DNA from: Euryarchaeota archaeon SCGC AAA252-I15
GTDB lineage: Archaea; Altiarchaeota; Altiarchaeia; IMC4; SCGC-AAA252-I15
Assembly (NCBI GenBank): GCA_000402775.1
Contig: AQSC01000044.1
Span: 1-27,928 of the forward strand
DNA: 27,928 nucleotides
Reading direction: 5' to 3'
Below, in pieces: positions 14,978 through 22,089 of the stretch (position 1 is its first letter; each line of letters starts with the position of its first letter). Under the pieces are notes generated by a model. That model was not told the DNA's origin. It was given only the letters and a program-made list of their open reading frames with translations, and ran no database searches. Position numbers and translations under genes: made by a program.

Positions 14978-15421
14978 ATGATTGTAGACGCGCAGGATTT
15001 AGTGTTGGGCCGGATGGCAAGTTTCGTGGCTAAAACCGCATTGAAAGGCGAAAACATAGTGGTAGTCAACGCCGAGAAAGCATTAGTCTCCGGCAAAAAA
15101 GACGACATCATCAGGCGTAATATGGCGAAACTCAACATTAAAAACAAGGGAAACTTCACTAAAGGACCCTACCATCAAAGAAGGCCTGACAAGTATGTTC
15201 GCTCGGCAATTAAGGGCATGCTGCCTCACCAAAAACCTCGCGGTATTGAAGCATTTAATAACATCATGGTTTATATCGGGTTTCCTAAAGAAGTGATTGA
15301 GAAGGATTTGAAGATTCAGGTTTCCAAGGAGGAGGTTGTGAAACCCCCTCATTTAAGTAAAAATCTTGACAAGTACGTTACTGTCGGAGAGTTGTGCACA
15401 AGCATTGGCGGAAGGTATTAA
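14978..15421 (+). CDS. rpl13: Ribosomal protein L13
   Basis: 147 residues. Large-subunit assembly protein. DAQDLVLGRMASFVAK at the N-terminus and the basic centre YHQRRPDKYVRSAIKGMLP are typical of archaeal L13. It starts 7 nt after the rpl18e stop, preceded only by an A-run and no Shine-Dalgarno, like aspS. The stop is followed one base later by rps9. Confidence 0.97.
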   Translation: MIVDAQDLVLGRMASFVAKTALKGENIVVVNAEKALVSGKKDDIIRRNMAKLNIKNKGNFTKGPYHQRRPDKYVRSAIKGMLPHQKPRGIEAFNNIMVYIGFPKEVIEKDLKIQVSKEEVVKPPHLSKNLDKYVTVGELCTSIGGRY

Positions 15422-15422
15422 T

Positions 15423-15839
15423 ATGGCGGAAAAACTAGTTCACGTTTCGGGAAAGAGGAAAAAATCTGTTGCAAGGATAACCATTAAAAAAGGAAAAGGA
15501 TTGATTTCAATAAACAACATCCCACTAAACATTTACACTCCAAGGTATGCGAAACTTAGGATTGAAGGTTCGCTTTCAATTGCTAAAGACTTCGTAGACT
15601 TTGATTCAATTTCAATCAAGATTAAATCTCAAGGCGGAGGGGTTTTCGGGCAAGCAGATGCCATAGCATCCTCTATTGCCAGGGGGCTTTGCCAGTGGAG
15701 TAAAAACGATGAACTCCACGCCGCATACCTGGTATATGATAGAACGCTTATCGCCGGAGACCACAGGCTAACCGAACCCCACAAGCCAGGGCAGTCCAGT
15801 AAAGGACCAAGGCATAAAAGACAAAAATCATACAGGTGA
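15423..15839 (+). CDS. rps9: Ribosomal protein S9
   Basis: 138 residues. Small-subunit head protein whose basic C-terminal tail reaches the P site; the tail here ends KGPRHKRQKSYR. The core includes VSGKRKKSVARITIKKGKG and GGGVFGQADAIASSIARGL. I chose the ATG at 15423, one base after the rpl13 stop; a longer in-frame start at 15366 would lie inside rpl13 and adds residues unlike S9. Confidence 0.97.
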   Translation: MAEKLVHVSGKRKKSVARITIKKGKGLISINNIPLNIYTPRYAKLRIEGSLSIAKDFVDFDSISIKIKSQGGGVFGQADAIASSIARGLCQWSKNDELHAAYLVYDRTLIAGDHRLTEPHKPGQSSKGPRHKRQKSYR

Positions 15840-15845
15840 TGTTAA

Positions 15846-16043
15846 ATGATTATTCCAATAAGGTGTTTTAGTTGCGGTAAACCCATTGCACAGGACTGGG
15901 AGGAATACAGTGAAAGGACGCTTAAGGGTGAAAACCCGGATAAAGTAATGGATTCACTTGGATATGACAGGTATTGTTGCCGCAGGATGTTCATATCTCA
16001 CACAGAGATAATCGACGAAATAATGCATTACAGGAGGTATTAA
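15846..16043 (+). CDS. rpoN: RNA polymerase subunit N (Rpo10)
   Basis: 65 residues, complete. Zinc-bundle subunit, homologue of RPB10. The atypical zinc site is visible as CFSCGK near the N-terminus and the adjacent pair CCRRMF at 44-45. It follows rps9 by 6 bp and precedes rpoK by 2 bp. Confidence 0.97.
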   Translation: MIIPIRCFSCGKPIAQDWEEYSERTLKGENPDKVMDSLGYDRYCCRRMFISHTEIIDEIMHYRRY

Positions 16044-16045
16044 AG

Positions 16046-16219
16046 TTGGAATCATACACCCGTTACGAGAAGGCAAGGCTGATCGGCGCTAGAGCCCTTC
16101 AAATAAAGATGGGTGCGCCGGTTTTAATCAAAGTACCAATGGAAGTAGACCGTCCAATAGAAATTGCGAAAGTCGAGTTTGAAAAGGACGCACTACCAAT
16201 AACAGTCGTAAGGAAATGA
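16046..16219 (+). CDS. rpoK: RNA polymerase subunit K (Rpo6), TTG start
   Basis: 57 residues. Homologue of RPB6/omega, stabilising the polymerase core. TRYEKARLIGARALQIKMGAP is the family signature. The TTG at 16046 is chosen because AGGAGGT (16031-16037) lies 8 nt upstream and the translation begins at the conserved region; the longer in-frame start at 15974 lies inside rpoN. Its TGA overlaps the rps2 ATG. Confidence 0.93.
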   Translation: MESYTRYEKARLIGARALQIKMGAPVLIKVPMEVDRPIEIAKVEFEKDALPITVVRK

Positions 16220-16914
16220 TGGAAGAAGACGATAAAAATCAAGTGGATGAAAACGAAAAACTGTTAGTGTCATTGGATGAATACTTATCCAATGGAGTCC
16301 ATGTTGGATTGAAATACAAGACAGCCGACATGAGGCCATTCATCTACAAAATCCGGCAAGACAAGCTTTGCGTATTCGACATCCAGAAAATCGATGAGAG
16401 GCTTCGAATAGCAGCAAAGTTCATCGCATCATTCAAACCCGAAGAAGTGCTCGTAGTTTCAAACCGTGTGTACGGGCGGACCCCAATAAAAAAGTTTGCC
16501 AAATACACTGGTTGCACTATAATATCCGACCGCTTCATATCAGGATCACTTACAAATCCCAGGATAAAATCTTATGTGGAACCAAAGCTTCTAATCGTAA
16601 CTGACCCAAGCGCTGACAAGCAAGCCATAAAAGAAGCATCCGACACGGGAATCCCAATCCTCGCTATCTGTGACACAAACACGCGCACGAAAAATATTGA
16701 CTACGTCGTACCCTCAAACAACAAGGGTAAGAACTCACTCGCCCTAGTATACTGGGTTATGACCCGGGAAATCCTGAAAAAGCGGGGAGACGAGTTTACC
16801 GGATCAATTGACGAGTTCATCTCAACCGCCGAACCACAACAATACATTCTAGATATGCAAGACATTCAGCGGCAAAAACGCAAGAAAGCAAAAAAGAAGA
16901 GTAAGAAAAAGTAA
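16216..16914 (+). CDS. rps2: Ribosomal protein S2
   Basis: 232 residues. Archaeal S2 of the small-subunit body. Signatures: LSNGVHVGLKYKTADMRPFIYK, VVSNRVYGRTPIKKFAKYTG, GSLTNPRIKSYVEPKLLIVTDP and ILAICDTNT. A Lys-rich tail ends the protein. Two adjacent ATGs (16216, 16219) are possible starts; the first overlaps the rpoK stop. Last gene of the block; enolase converges on it with 15 bp between stops. Confidence 0.97.
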   Translation: MMEEDDKNQVDENEKLLVSLDEYLSNGVHVGLKYKTADMRPFIYKIRQDKLCVFDIQKIDERLRIAAKFIASFKPEEVLVVSNRVYGRTPIKKFAKYTGCTIISDRFISGSLTNPRIKSYVEPKLLIVTDPSADKQAIKEASDTGIPILAICDTNTRTKNIDYVVPSNNKGKNSLALVYWVMTREILKKRGDEFTGSIDEFISTAEPQQYILDMQDIQRQKRKKAKKKSKKK

Positions 16915-16917
16915 AAT

Positions 16918-16927
16918 AAAAAAAAAA
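16918..16927 (-). terminator. T10 terminator for enolase
   Basis: Ten T on the minus strand starting 2 nt past the enolase stop codon, the usual archaeal termination signal. Confidence 0.6.
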
Positions 16928-16929
16928 TA

Positions 16930-18222
16930 TTAGAGGGGGCTTCTAAATCTCCCCCCAGCATAAACCGCTTCCCCTCCTAATTCCTCGGAAATCCTAAGCA
17001 GCTGGTTGTATTTCGCACAACGCTCGCTTCTCGCAGGCGCACCAGTCTTAATCTGCCCCGTGTCTAACCCGACCGCCAAATCCGCGATAAAACAGTCTTC
17101 AGTCTCCCCGCTCCTATGGGATACTGTCACACCCCAACCCTGCTCAAAACTCATCTTCGCCGCATCAATCGATTCAGAAATAGAACCTATCTGATTCACT
17201 TTAAGAAGAAGAGCGTTTACAGCCTTCAACTCGATTGCGGTTTTAATCCGCTCAACATTTGTTACGAGAAGGTCGTCGCCAGTAATCTGGATTTTACCGC
17301 CAAGTTTTTCAACCATAAGACTCCACCCTTCCCAGTCGTCTTCGGCCATCCCGTCTTCAATGGAAACTATCGGGTAGGTTTCAACAAGCTCTGCCCAAAA
17401 GTCCACCAACTCGGCCGGAGAATACTCTTTTTCCCCGATCATGTAGACGCCGCGGTCCTCATAATAGAATTCGCTGGACGCAGGATCAAGTGCAATAGCC
17501 ACGTCCCCCTCATATCCAGCAACGGAAATAGCCTCGACGATAACGTCGAGACGCTCGCGAGGCTCTGAGATGGGGGGTACAAACCCGCCTTCATCACCTA
17601 AATGTATTGCGTGAACACCATACTTATCCTTCAAAAGCTTCTTCAAGGTGTGATAACATTCCGCACCCATCCGGATGCCTTCGGAAAAACTTTTCGCGCC
17701 AACCGGCATGTACATGTTCTCTTGAACATCATTTTCCGCGCCCGCATGCCTGCCACCGTTTATGACATTAAGCTGGGGTGTTGGAAGAGTCACTCCCTTG
17801 CGACCAGAAAGCAATGCAATATACTTGTACAAAGGCAATTCCTTGGCGGCGGCTCCCGCCTTACACACCGCCATACTCACAGACAAAATGGCATTAGCTC
17901 CAAGATTCTCCTTCTTGGAAGTACCGTCAAGATCAAGCATGACCCTATCAACATCCCGCTGTAGTGTACAGTCCAATCCAACAACCTTGGGGGCGATAAC
18001 ATCATTAACATTTGCAACAGCCTTAAGCGTTCCCTTACCAGCAAACCTTGATTTGTCCCCGTCTCGAAGTTCAAGCGCCTCATGAACTCCAGTCGACGCC
18101 CCGCTCGGCACCATAGCCCTAAACAAACCTTTTTCAGTAGTCAAGTCTACTTCTACTGTGGGATTCCCCCTGGAATCCAACACTTCCCTCGCCCTAATGG
18201 ATTTTATCATTTCACCAGTCAT
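16930..18222 (-). CDS. eno: Enolase
   Basis: Converts 2-phosphoglycerate to phosphoenolpyruvate; about 430 residues, a normal length. Motifs: SGASTGVHEALELRDGD (mobile loop), HLGDEGGFVPP (catalytic Glu), IALDPASSEFY, SIEDGMAEDDW, QITGDDLLVTN, and LLLKVNQIGS with the catalytic Lys, then SHRSGETEDCFIADLAVG. I prefer the ATG at 18222, with GGTGA a few bases upstream; a GTG at 18231 and an ATG at 18210 are alternatives. Enolase next to the rpoN-rpoK-rps2 cluster is common in archaea, though here it is on the opposite strand. Confidence 0.97.
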   Translation of the reverse strand: MTGEMIKSIRAREVLDSRGNPTVEVDLTTEKGLFRAMVPSGASTGVHEALELRDGDKSRFAGKGTLKAVANVNDVIAPKVVGLDCTLQRDVDRVMLDLDGTSKKENLGANAILSVSMAVCKAGAAAKELPLYKYIALLSGRKGVTLPTPQLNVINGGRHAGAENDVQENMYMPVGAKSFSEGIRMGAECYHTLKKLLKDKYGVHAIHLGDEGGFVPPISEPRERLDVIVEAISVAGYEGDVAIALDPASSEFYYEDRGVYMIGEKEYSPAELVDFWAELVETYPIVSIEDGMAEDDWEGWSLMVEKLGGKIQITGDDLLVTNVERIKTAIELKAVNALLLKVNQIGSISESIDAAKMSFEQGWGVTVSHRSGETEDCFIADLAVGLDTGQIKTGAPARSERCAKYNQLLRISEELGGEAVYAGGRFRSPL

Positions 18223-18290
18223 TAAAATCACCTATAAAATTTTTTCCAAAATCTATTCGAACACAGAGTTAAAAATAATCTTGGCAAGGG

Positions 18291-18299
18291 TTTTTAAAT
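18291..18299 (+). promoter_or_regulatory. TATA-like box for the candidate guide RNA
   Basis: TTTTTAAAT, about 22-30 nt before the predicted 5' end of the structured RNA at 18321-18323. Nearly symmetrical, so it could also act towards enolase. Confidence 0.5.
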
Positions 18300-18320
18300 C
18301 CAGAGTGCTGTATAATTAAC

Positions 18321-18409
18321 CTGCCCCCTCACGAGGGTCACCTGCAGGAGAGTGCTGGCGTTAAAGCCTATATCCCTGTGAACTTGCGGGAGTTAGTGCG
18401 GGGGCTACA
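18321..18409 (+). ncRNA. Candidate H/ACA box guide RNA targeting 23S helix 69
   Basis: The lower stem pairs 18323-18332 with 18396-18405 (GCCCCCUCAC/GUGCGGGGGC, nine pairs and one U-C mismatch). The pocket is GAGGGUCA (18333-18340) on the 5' side and AGUUA (18391-18395) on the 3' side. The 8-bp upper stem is CCUGCAGG (18341-18348) with CUUGCGGG (18383-18390). An ACA box at 18407-18409 lies one base past the stem, with 16 nt between the upper stem and ACA, within the H/ACA rule. The pocket complements UAAC-UN-UGACCCUC, matching archaeal 23S helix 69 (UAACUAUGACCCUC), with the unpaired U equivalent to E. coli 1915. The apical part (18349-18382) has AGAG opposite GUGAA, perhaps a degenerate K-turn; I could not draw a canonical one. 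Confidence 0.72.
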
Positions 18410-18433
18410 AACACCACTCAAACTTGAGGAACC

Positions 18434-19126
18434 CTAAATCAACAATTCTATCGAACTCTTACTCTCCTTACCGTCAACCAACACGATCCGCTCTAACTTA
18501 CCCTTCCTCTTTGCTTCCATGCGGATTCTCGCAGGATCCGTCACGCCCACAGGAGGCACAATATCGTCCACAAAAATATTGTGTGTTACAACCAATTCAC
18601 TGTAATCGGTAGACACGTCGAACAATAACTCTGAATTTACAGCCTCTAAAATAGTCTTATCAAAACTTGCACTGCAAAAAGATTCAATTTGCTTCGAACC
18701 CGGTTTAGGAAGTTTCTTCTTGGACTTCAGCTTGTTTTTCCCAGCAACCACATCCAAAAGCAAAACCGCATCTGGGATCATAGAATAGAGGCCCTTAAAC
18801 GCGTCAGCATCAAACTCTCCCGAAACCTCAGCATTGTATAACGACTTCTTTTTCTTCTCCTTCAAAACACTTAGAAAATCTGGTAGAATCTGGGATAAAT
18901 CCCGTTTAGCAAAAACCAACCCTTTCACCTGAACCGTCTGGCTAGCACCCGCAAGAATCACGGCAAGACCTGTTGCATACTCCCAACTACCCGTAACTTT
19001 TACGCCCTTACCCAACTTCTTAACCGTAAGCACCGGCCCTTTAAACTCTCCCTTCCCATAGCGTACGAACCGCTCGTGAACCCAGTCTTCAACATTACCC
19101 TCAAAAATCTGTTTAATATATTGCAT
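18434..19126 (-). CDS. Conserved-looking archaeal protein of unknown function
   Basis: 230 residues, soluble, no signal peptide or membrane helix. The N-terminal half has the patterned segment WVHERFVRYGKGEFKGP. A Lys-rich linker (KLKSKKKLPKPGSK, about 147-160) divides it from a C-terminal domain ending in basic and then hydrophobic residues (VTDPARIRMEAKRKGKLERI). The layout suggests two small alpha/beta domains, possibly RNA-associated given the charge, but I do not recognise the family. I chose the ATG at 19126; the earlier TTG at 19144 is weaker. It faces the candidate guide RNA and is divergent from the next gene. Confidence 0.75.
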   Translation of the reverse strand: MQYIKQIFEGNVEDWVHERFVRYGKGEFKGPVLTVKKLGKGVKVTGSWEYATGLAVILAGASQTVQVKGLVFAKRDLSQILPDFLSVLKEKKKKSLYNAEVSGEFDADAFKGLYSMIPDAVLLLDVVAGKNKLKSKKKLPKPGSKQIESFCSASFDKTILEAVNSELLFDVSTDYSELVVTHNIFVDDIVPPVGVTDPARIRMEAKRKGKLERIVLVDGKESKSSIELLI

Positions 19127-19173
19127 TTTAAATCTCGTAAACAAATATTTTGCACATACAATAATAAAACAGG

Positions 19174-19650
19174 ATGCTAGTTCAACTCCAACTGTACGGC
19201 CTGATATTCCTTGTCGGCTCCCTCACAGTCTCCTCCCTCTCAGACATCCGGAGGATGGCCGCTCAAAGAGACTTCGCCGAAGTCTGGGTCGCCTTCACAC
19301 TACTCTTCCTCCTATACGACATCTACCACATAGACCAGTTAAATCCATTTAATGTCGTGTTGAAGTGGCTCATCATCTCAGTGTTCGTCCTTGCTTCTGC
19401 AAAGTTTCTAAAACACGTTTTCGTAATCTCCACAATGGACATCGCAGCAGTGTGCGCCGTCACATCCCTTCTCACCGCGAAATACGTCCTCCTCTACCTG
19501 TTCATAGTCCTAGTCTTCAAAGAGATTTTAACCCCGATTTTGCGTCAGTTCGGAGACGCCGGCGCATACCCATTCCTCCCTGTCGTCTTGCTTTCCACAA
19601 TCCTAATCTTCGCAATCTTGTCGTACGGAGACGTCCCGCAAATAACATGA
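19174..19650 (+). CDS. Small polytopic membrane protein, A24 prepilin-peptidase-like
   Basis: 158 residues with about five hydrophobic segments. After the first helix comes SLSDIRRMAAQRDFAEVW, which resembles the loop of A24 peptidases carrying the first catalytic Asp. A second Asp lies in FGDAGAYPFLP near the C-terminus, where the family has a GxGD-like motif. The match is partial, so enzymatic activity is uncertain. Its stop overlaps the next start (ATGA), making it first in a three-gene unit. TATA-like sequence lies in the 47-bp divergent gap. Confidence 0.55.
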   Translation: MLVQLQLYGLIFLVGSLTVSSLSDIRRMAAQRDFAEVWVAFTLLFLLYDIYHIDQLNPFNVVLKWLIISVFVLASAKFLKHVFVISTMDIAAVCAVTSLLTAKYVLLYLFIVLVFKEILTPILRQFGDAGAYPFLPVVLLSTILIFAILSYGDVPQIT

Positions 19651-20633
19651 CAAAAATGATTTTGGGAAAAACCGATCATGAGGGAGAGCCAGGCATAGAA
19701 GAAGTTGGATTCGAAGGCTTTGAACTATACGTCAAGCTCGACGACGACCTGGGTATTCCCCCAAAAACTAAAAATATTTTCGTGATTCACCAGCCGAAGC
19801 TCGTTAAAGCCAAGGGATTTTACCTACCATTCGATCTAGCCGACAACAGTATTGAAGGACACTTCTCCGAGAAGGCTTTGGAGCGCACAGTCCAGTATGC
19901 GCTGCGGGTTGGTGCAAGCAGGGTCGTCTCTCACGGCGGCTTCGTTGACCGCACTGTCTCCGATCTTGAGCAGGGCCAGGAGATTGTCGCCCGAAGGATT
20001 AATCGAATTCACCACCCCGAAGTCTTAATCCTTCTTGAAAACAATCCGTTGTGGAGCACTCAGATGTGGATTAACGAGCCCGTGCTTATCGACGTTAAGG
20101 ATTTCAAGAATACGTTGCGTCAGATTGAGGTGCCAATAGGCGTGTGCGTGGACATAGAGCATCTTTATCGTGCGGCGATATTTACTTCTTTCTACCATAA
20201 GTTCGACTCCGAGTTCAGAGACCTTCAAGACGAGGAGGATTATGACGAGCTCGTCTCCTTGATTGACGGCCAGTTCAGTGATTTTGTTTCGCATCCACCT
20301 AACCGGATTGACTCCATTATCAAGAAGTTTGTCGACGATTTTTTCCGCGAGCTTAAGCCTTTCATCCGCCAGATTCACGTCTGCGGCTTCGACTATCTGA
20401 CTGACAGGACTCATGTTCGAGGTCAGGTTTTGCCGGGCGCCCACCTTCCCTTGAACTACTCCGGATTGTCTGGGGGGGTGGAAGTTTGTGATAGAATCGA
20501 CCATAAACATTACCTGCGACACCTCAAGGGTATTGACGCCGACGTAGTAGTGGAAGTCAACAACAGGCCTGACTACGATTACCTGAAGGAATTGAAAAAA
20601 AGCCTAGAATACTTGAAGGGGGTGTTGGAATGA
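19647..20633 (+). CDS. TIM-barrel sugar-phosphate isomerase/epimerase-like protein
   Basis: 328 residues. The AP-endonuclease-2/xylose-isomerase-like barrel pattern is visible: VGFEGFELYVK, VVSHGG, LILLENNP, GVCVDIEHLYRA, RQIHVCGFD, and a final DVVVEVNNRPDYDYLKELKKS. The conserved Glu, Asp and His residues at strand ends could bind a metal. Substrate unknown. The true start is the ATG at 19647, which overlaps the upstream stop; a longer frame starting at 19365 lies inside that gene. It ends in another ATGA overlap with the small CxxC gene. Confidence 0.8.
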   Translation: MTKMILGKTDHEGEPGIEEVGFEGFELYVKLDDDLGIPPKTKNIFVIHQPKLVKAKGFYLPFDLADNSIEGHFSEKALERTVQYALRVGASRVVSHGGFVDRTVSDLEQGQEIVARRINRIHHPEVLILLENNPLWSTQMWINEPVLIDVKDFKNTLRQIEVPIGVCVDIEHLYRAAIFTSFYHKFDSEFRDLQDEEDYDELVSLIDGQFSDFVSHPPNRIDSIIKKFVDDFFRELKPFIRQIHVCGFDYLTDRTHVRGQVLPGAHLPLNYSGLSGGVEVCDRIDHKHYLRHLKGIDADVVVEVNNRPDYDYLKELKKSLEYLKGVLE

Positions 20634-20767
20634 GTGAGCAATCCGAGTCATGCAGCCTCTGTGAGAAGAAAGCAAATGAAAAAGAATTATTAACCGTGCG
20701 CCTAAACAAATTCAAGACCATTCGAATCTGCAAGAAATGCATACACAAAATAGAACCATACATTTGA
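20630..20767 (+). CDS. 45-residue double-CxxC zinc-ribbon-like protein
   Basis: Sequence pattern: CSLC about residue 8, then CKKC about residue 35, with a basic segment between. The spacing suits a treble-clef or zinc-ribbon knuckle that binds nucleic acid or a partner protein. The start overlaps the TIM-barrel stop (ATGA), so translation is probably coupled. I do not recognise a named family. Confidence 0.65.
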   Translation: MSEQSESCSLCEKKANEKELLTVRLNKFKTIRICKKCIHKIEPYI

Positions 20768-21009
20768 ATAAAACCAACTCCCAAATGATTTTTAAAAAAA
20801 AAGTGGGAAAACGAAGTTTTTCTGGAGGCGAAGCCGGAAGAAAAATTTGGACGAACGAATGTGAGTCGTTTAGCCGCTTGTTATATTCTCTGAGGCGTAA
20901 ACCGGGGATGAGCCCCCGTCAGGGGGTGAAGAGTTGAGTTTCGGCTCGAATAATAAGTATTTATATTACTTTGTTATATTTTATTATATAATGTTACATT
21001 GGTGTGAAA
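20768..21009. other. Intergenic region with palindromes and an AT-rich promoter
   Basis: Contains a hairpin around 20817-20846 (TTTTTCT with AGAAAAA, inner GGC-GAA-GCC). It also has overlapping G/C palindromes at about 20903-20926 (GGGG/CCCC, CCCCCG-TCA-GGGGG). The stretch 20950-21000 is very AT-rich and holds the likely TATA (near 20981-20990) of the following antitoxin. No protein gene seen; a small RNA is possible. Confidence 0.4.
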
Positions 21010-21252
21010 ATGGTTAATATGCTTGTTAACTTGGATGAACATAGGGACAGAATCTTAAAGATTGTTAAAGGTAAATATGGCTTTAGCAACAAGTCTGAAG
21101 CTGTAAATTATGTCATCGACAGGTTTGAAGAACAATTTCTAGAACCCGAATTGCGTCCTGAATACGTTGAAAAAATAAAACGAATAGAAAGAGAGAAAGG
21201 TATTCCCTTCCGGAGTATTGAAGAGTTGCGGGAGAGTATAGAACATGCGTGA
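21010..21252 (+). CDS. Antitoxin of a RelBE-like pair (archaeal DUF2683-like)
   Basis: 80 residues. The N-terminal ribbon-helix-helix pattern MLVNLDEHRDRILKIVKGK with GFSNKSEAVNYVIDRF is typical of archaeal antitoxins; the C-terminal half is charged and probably wraps the toxin. The ATG at 21010 is chosen; a GTG at 21004 is in frame. It overlaps the toxin gene by 8 bp, the usual module arrangement. Confidence 0.75.
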   Translation: MVNMLVNLDEHRDRILKIVKGKYGFSNKSEAVNYVIDRFEEQFLEPELRPEYVEKIKRIEREKGIPFRSIEELRESIEHA

Positions 21253-21514
21253 AGCAGAAATAAAACCCCATCTTCAAAAAATACTTAAAAAACTCTCCAA
21301 AAAGGACAAAGTATCCTACGAAGCAGTAATCAAGAAAATATCCGAAGTTGTTAATTCCCCGAATGTTGAACACTATAAAAACCTACGCTATGACATGAAG
21401 GACAAAAAGCGAGTTCACGTAGCAGGAAGTTTCATCCTAGTATTCAGCTACGACAAATCAAATGACTTCCTATCCTTCATAGACTACGACCACCACGACA
21501 AAATCTACGAATAA
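21245..21514 (+). CDS. RelE/ParE-fold toxin
   Basis: 89 residues. The order of a helical N-terminus (HLQKILKKLSKKDK), a central linker, and the strands HYKNLRYDMKDKKRVHV, SFILVFSYDKSNDFLSFIDYDHHD fits the RelE barrel. RelE toxins cut mRNA on the ribosome; activity here is not shown. It overlaps the antitoxin upstream. T9 at 21616-21624 may terminate transcription. Confidence 0.75.
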   Translation: MREAEIKPHLQKILKKLSKKDKVSYEAVIKKISEVVNSPNVEHYKNLRYDMKDKKRVHVAGSFILVFSYDKSNDFLSFIDYDHHDKIYE

Positions 21515-21622
21515 CAAGAGCCGAAACACAATTGAATATAACAACAATTATCACGCGTTTTTGGCGAACATATTCTCGTTTTGGGGGTGTTTATCTTTCC
21601 GTTGCTCTGTGACTATTTTTTT

Positions 21623-22018
21623 TTATTCTTCAGAAATTTTTTCTGCTCCACAATAAATTTCTTTTACATTAAGTATTATACCTGATTTTGGGTGTGTTGT
21701 TGTGCTTGATCTTTCATCTTCAACCCATTTAACAGTATCTTTAAATATTTGGTCGTCTTTATGAAATTCGACAGTTCCTTTAATTTGATATGATTTCTTA
21801 TTTTCCTTATCTAACACGACAAAAGAGATTTTAGGGTTTTCAAGTAAATTTTTCCTAGTTTTAGAAAATTTATTATTTGCAATCAGAATTTGCTCATTAT
21901 TATACACTTTAAGGAATTTTAAGTAAATAATGTTCGGAGTGCCTTCTTTTGTTGAAGTTGACAAAACATGTAATTCTTGCTTATTAATTATTTCTTGAAT
22001 AATTTTCGGGATTTTCAT
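21623..22018 (-). CDS. Pyridoxamine-5'-phosphate-oxidase-like flavoprotein
   Basis: 131 residues. PNPOx-like split-barrel proteins bind FMN or F420. Visible pattern: HVLSTSTKEGTPNIIYLKF, ILIANNKFSKTRKNLLENPKISFVVLD, then YQIKGTVEFHKDD. Substrate unknown. The gene is much more AT-rich than its neighbours, a hint of different ancestry. Its first codons and leader are part of the 91-bp inverted repeat that recurs at the window end. Confidence 0.82.
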   Translation of the reverse strand: MKIPKIIQEIINKQELHVLSTSTKEGTPNIIYLKFLKVYNNEQILIANNKFSKTRKNLLENPKISFVVLDKENKKSYQIKGTVEFHKDDQIFKDTVKWVEDERSSTTTHPKSGIILNVKEIYCGAEKISEE

Positions 22019-22089
22019 AATAAAATTCTATATGAATATCAATAGTTATCTCGTGTTCCCCCTCCCCTATAATGTTTTTTTTTATTCGG
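21999..22089. repeat. 91-bp inverted repeat, internal copy
   Basis: The reverse complement is found exactly at 27838-27928. It covers the last codons of fae-hps, the 63-bp spacer and the first codons of the PNPOx-like gene. Confidence 0.95.

Noticed and set aside
15366..15422. Longer S9 start at 15366
   Set aside because: It overlaps rpl13 coding sequence and adds residues unlike S9.
17762..18085. Plus-strand ORF of 107 codons inside enolase
   Set aside because: Antisense shadow of a well-conserved gene; the product resembles nothing and has no start signals.
20768..20940. C/D box guide RNA in this intergenic region
   Set aside because: A CTGA and an ATGA occur, but no pair of proper C and D boxes at workable spacing.
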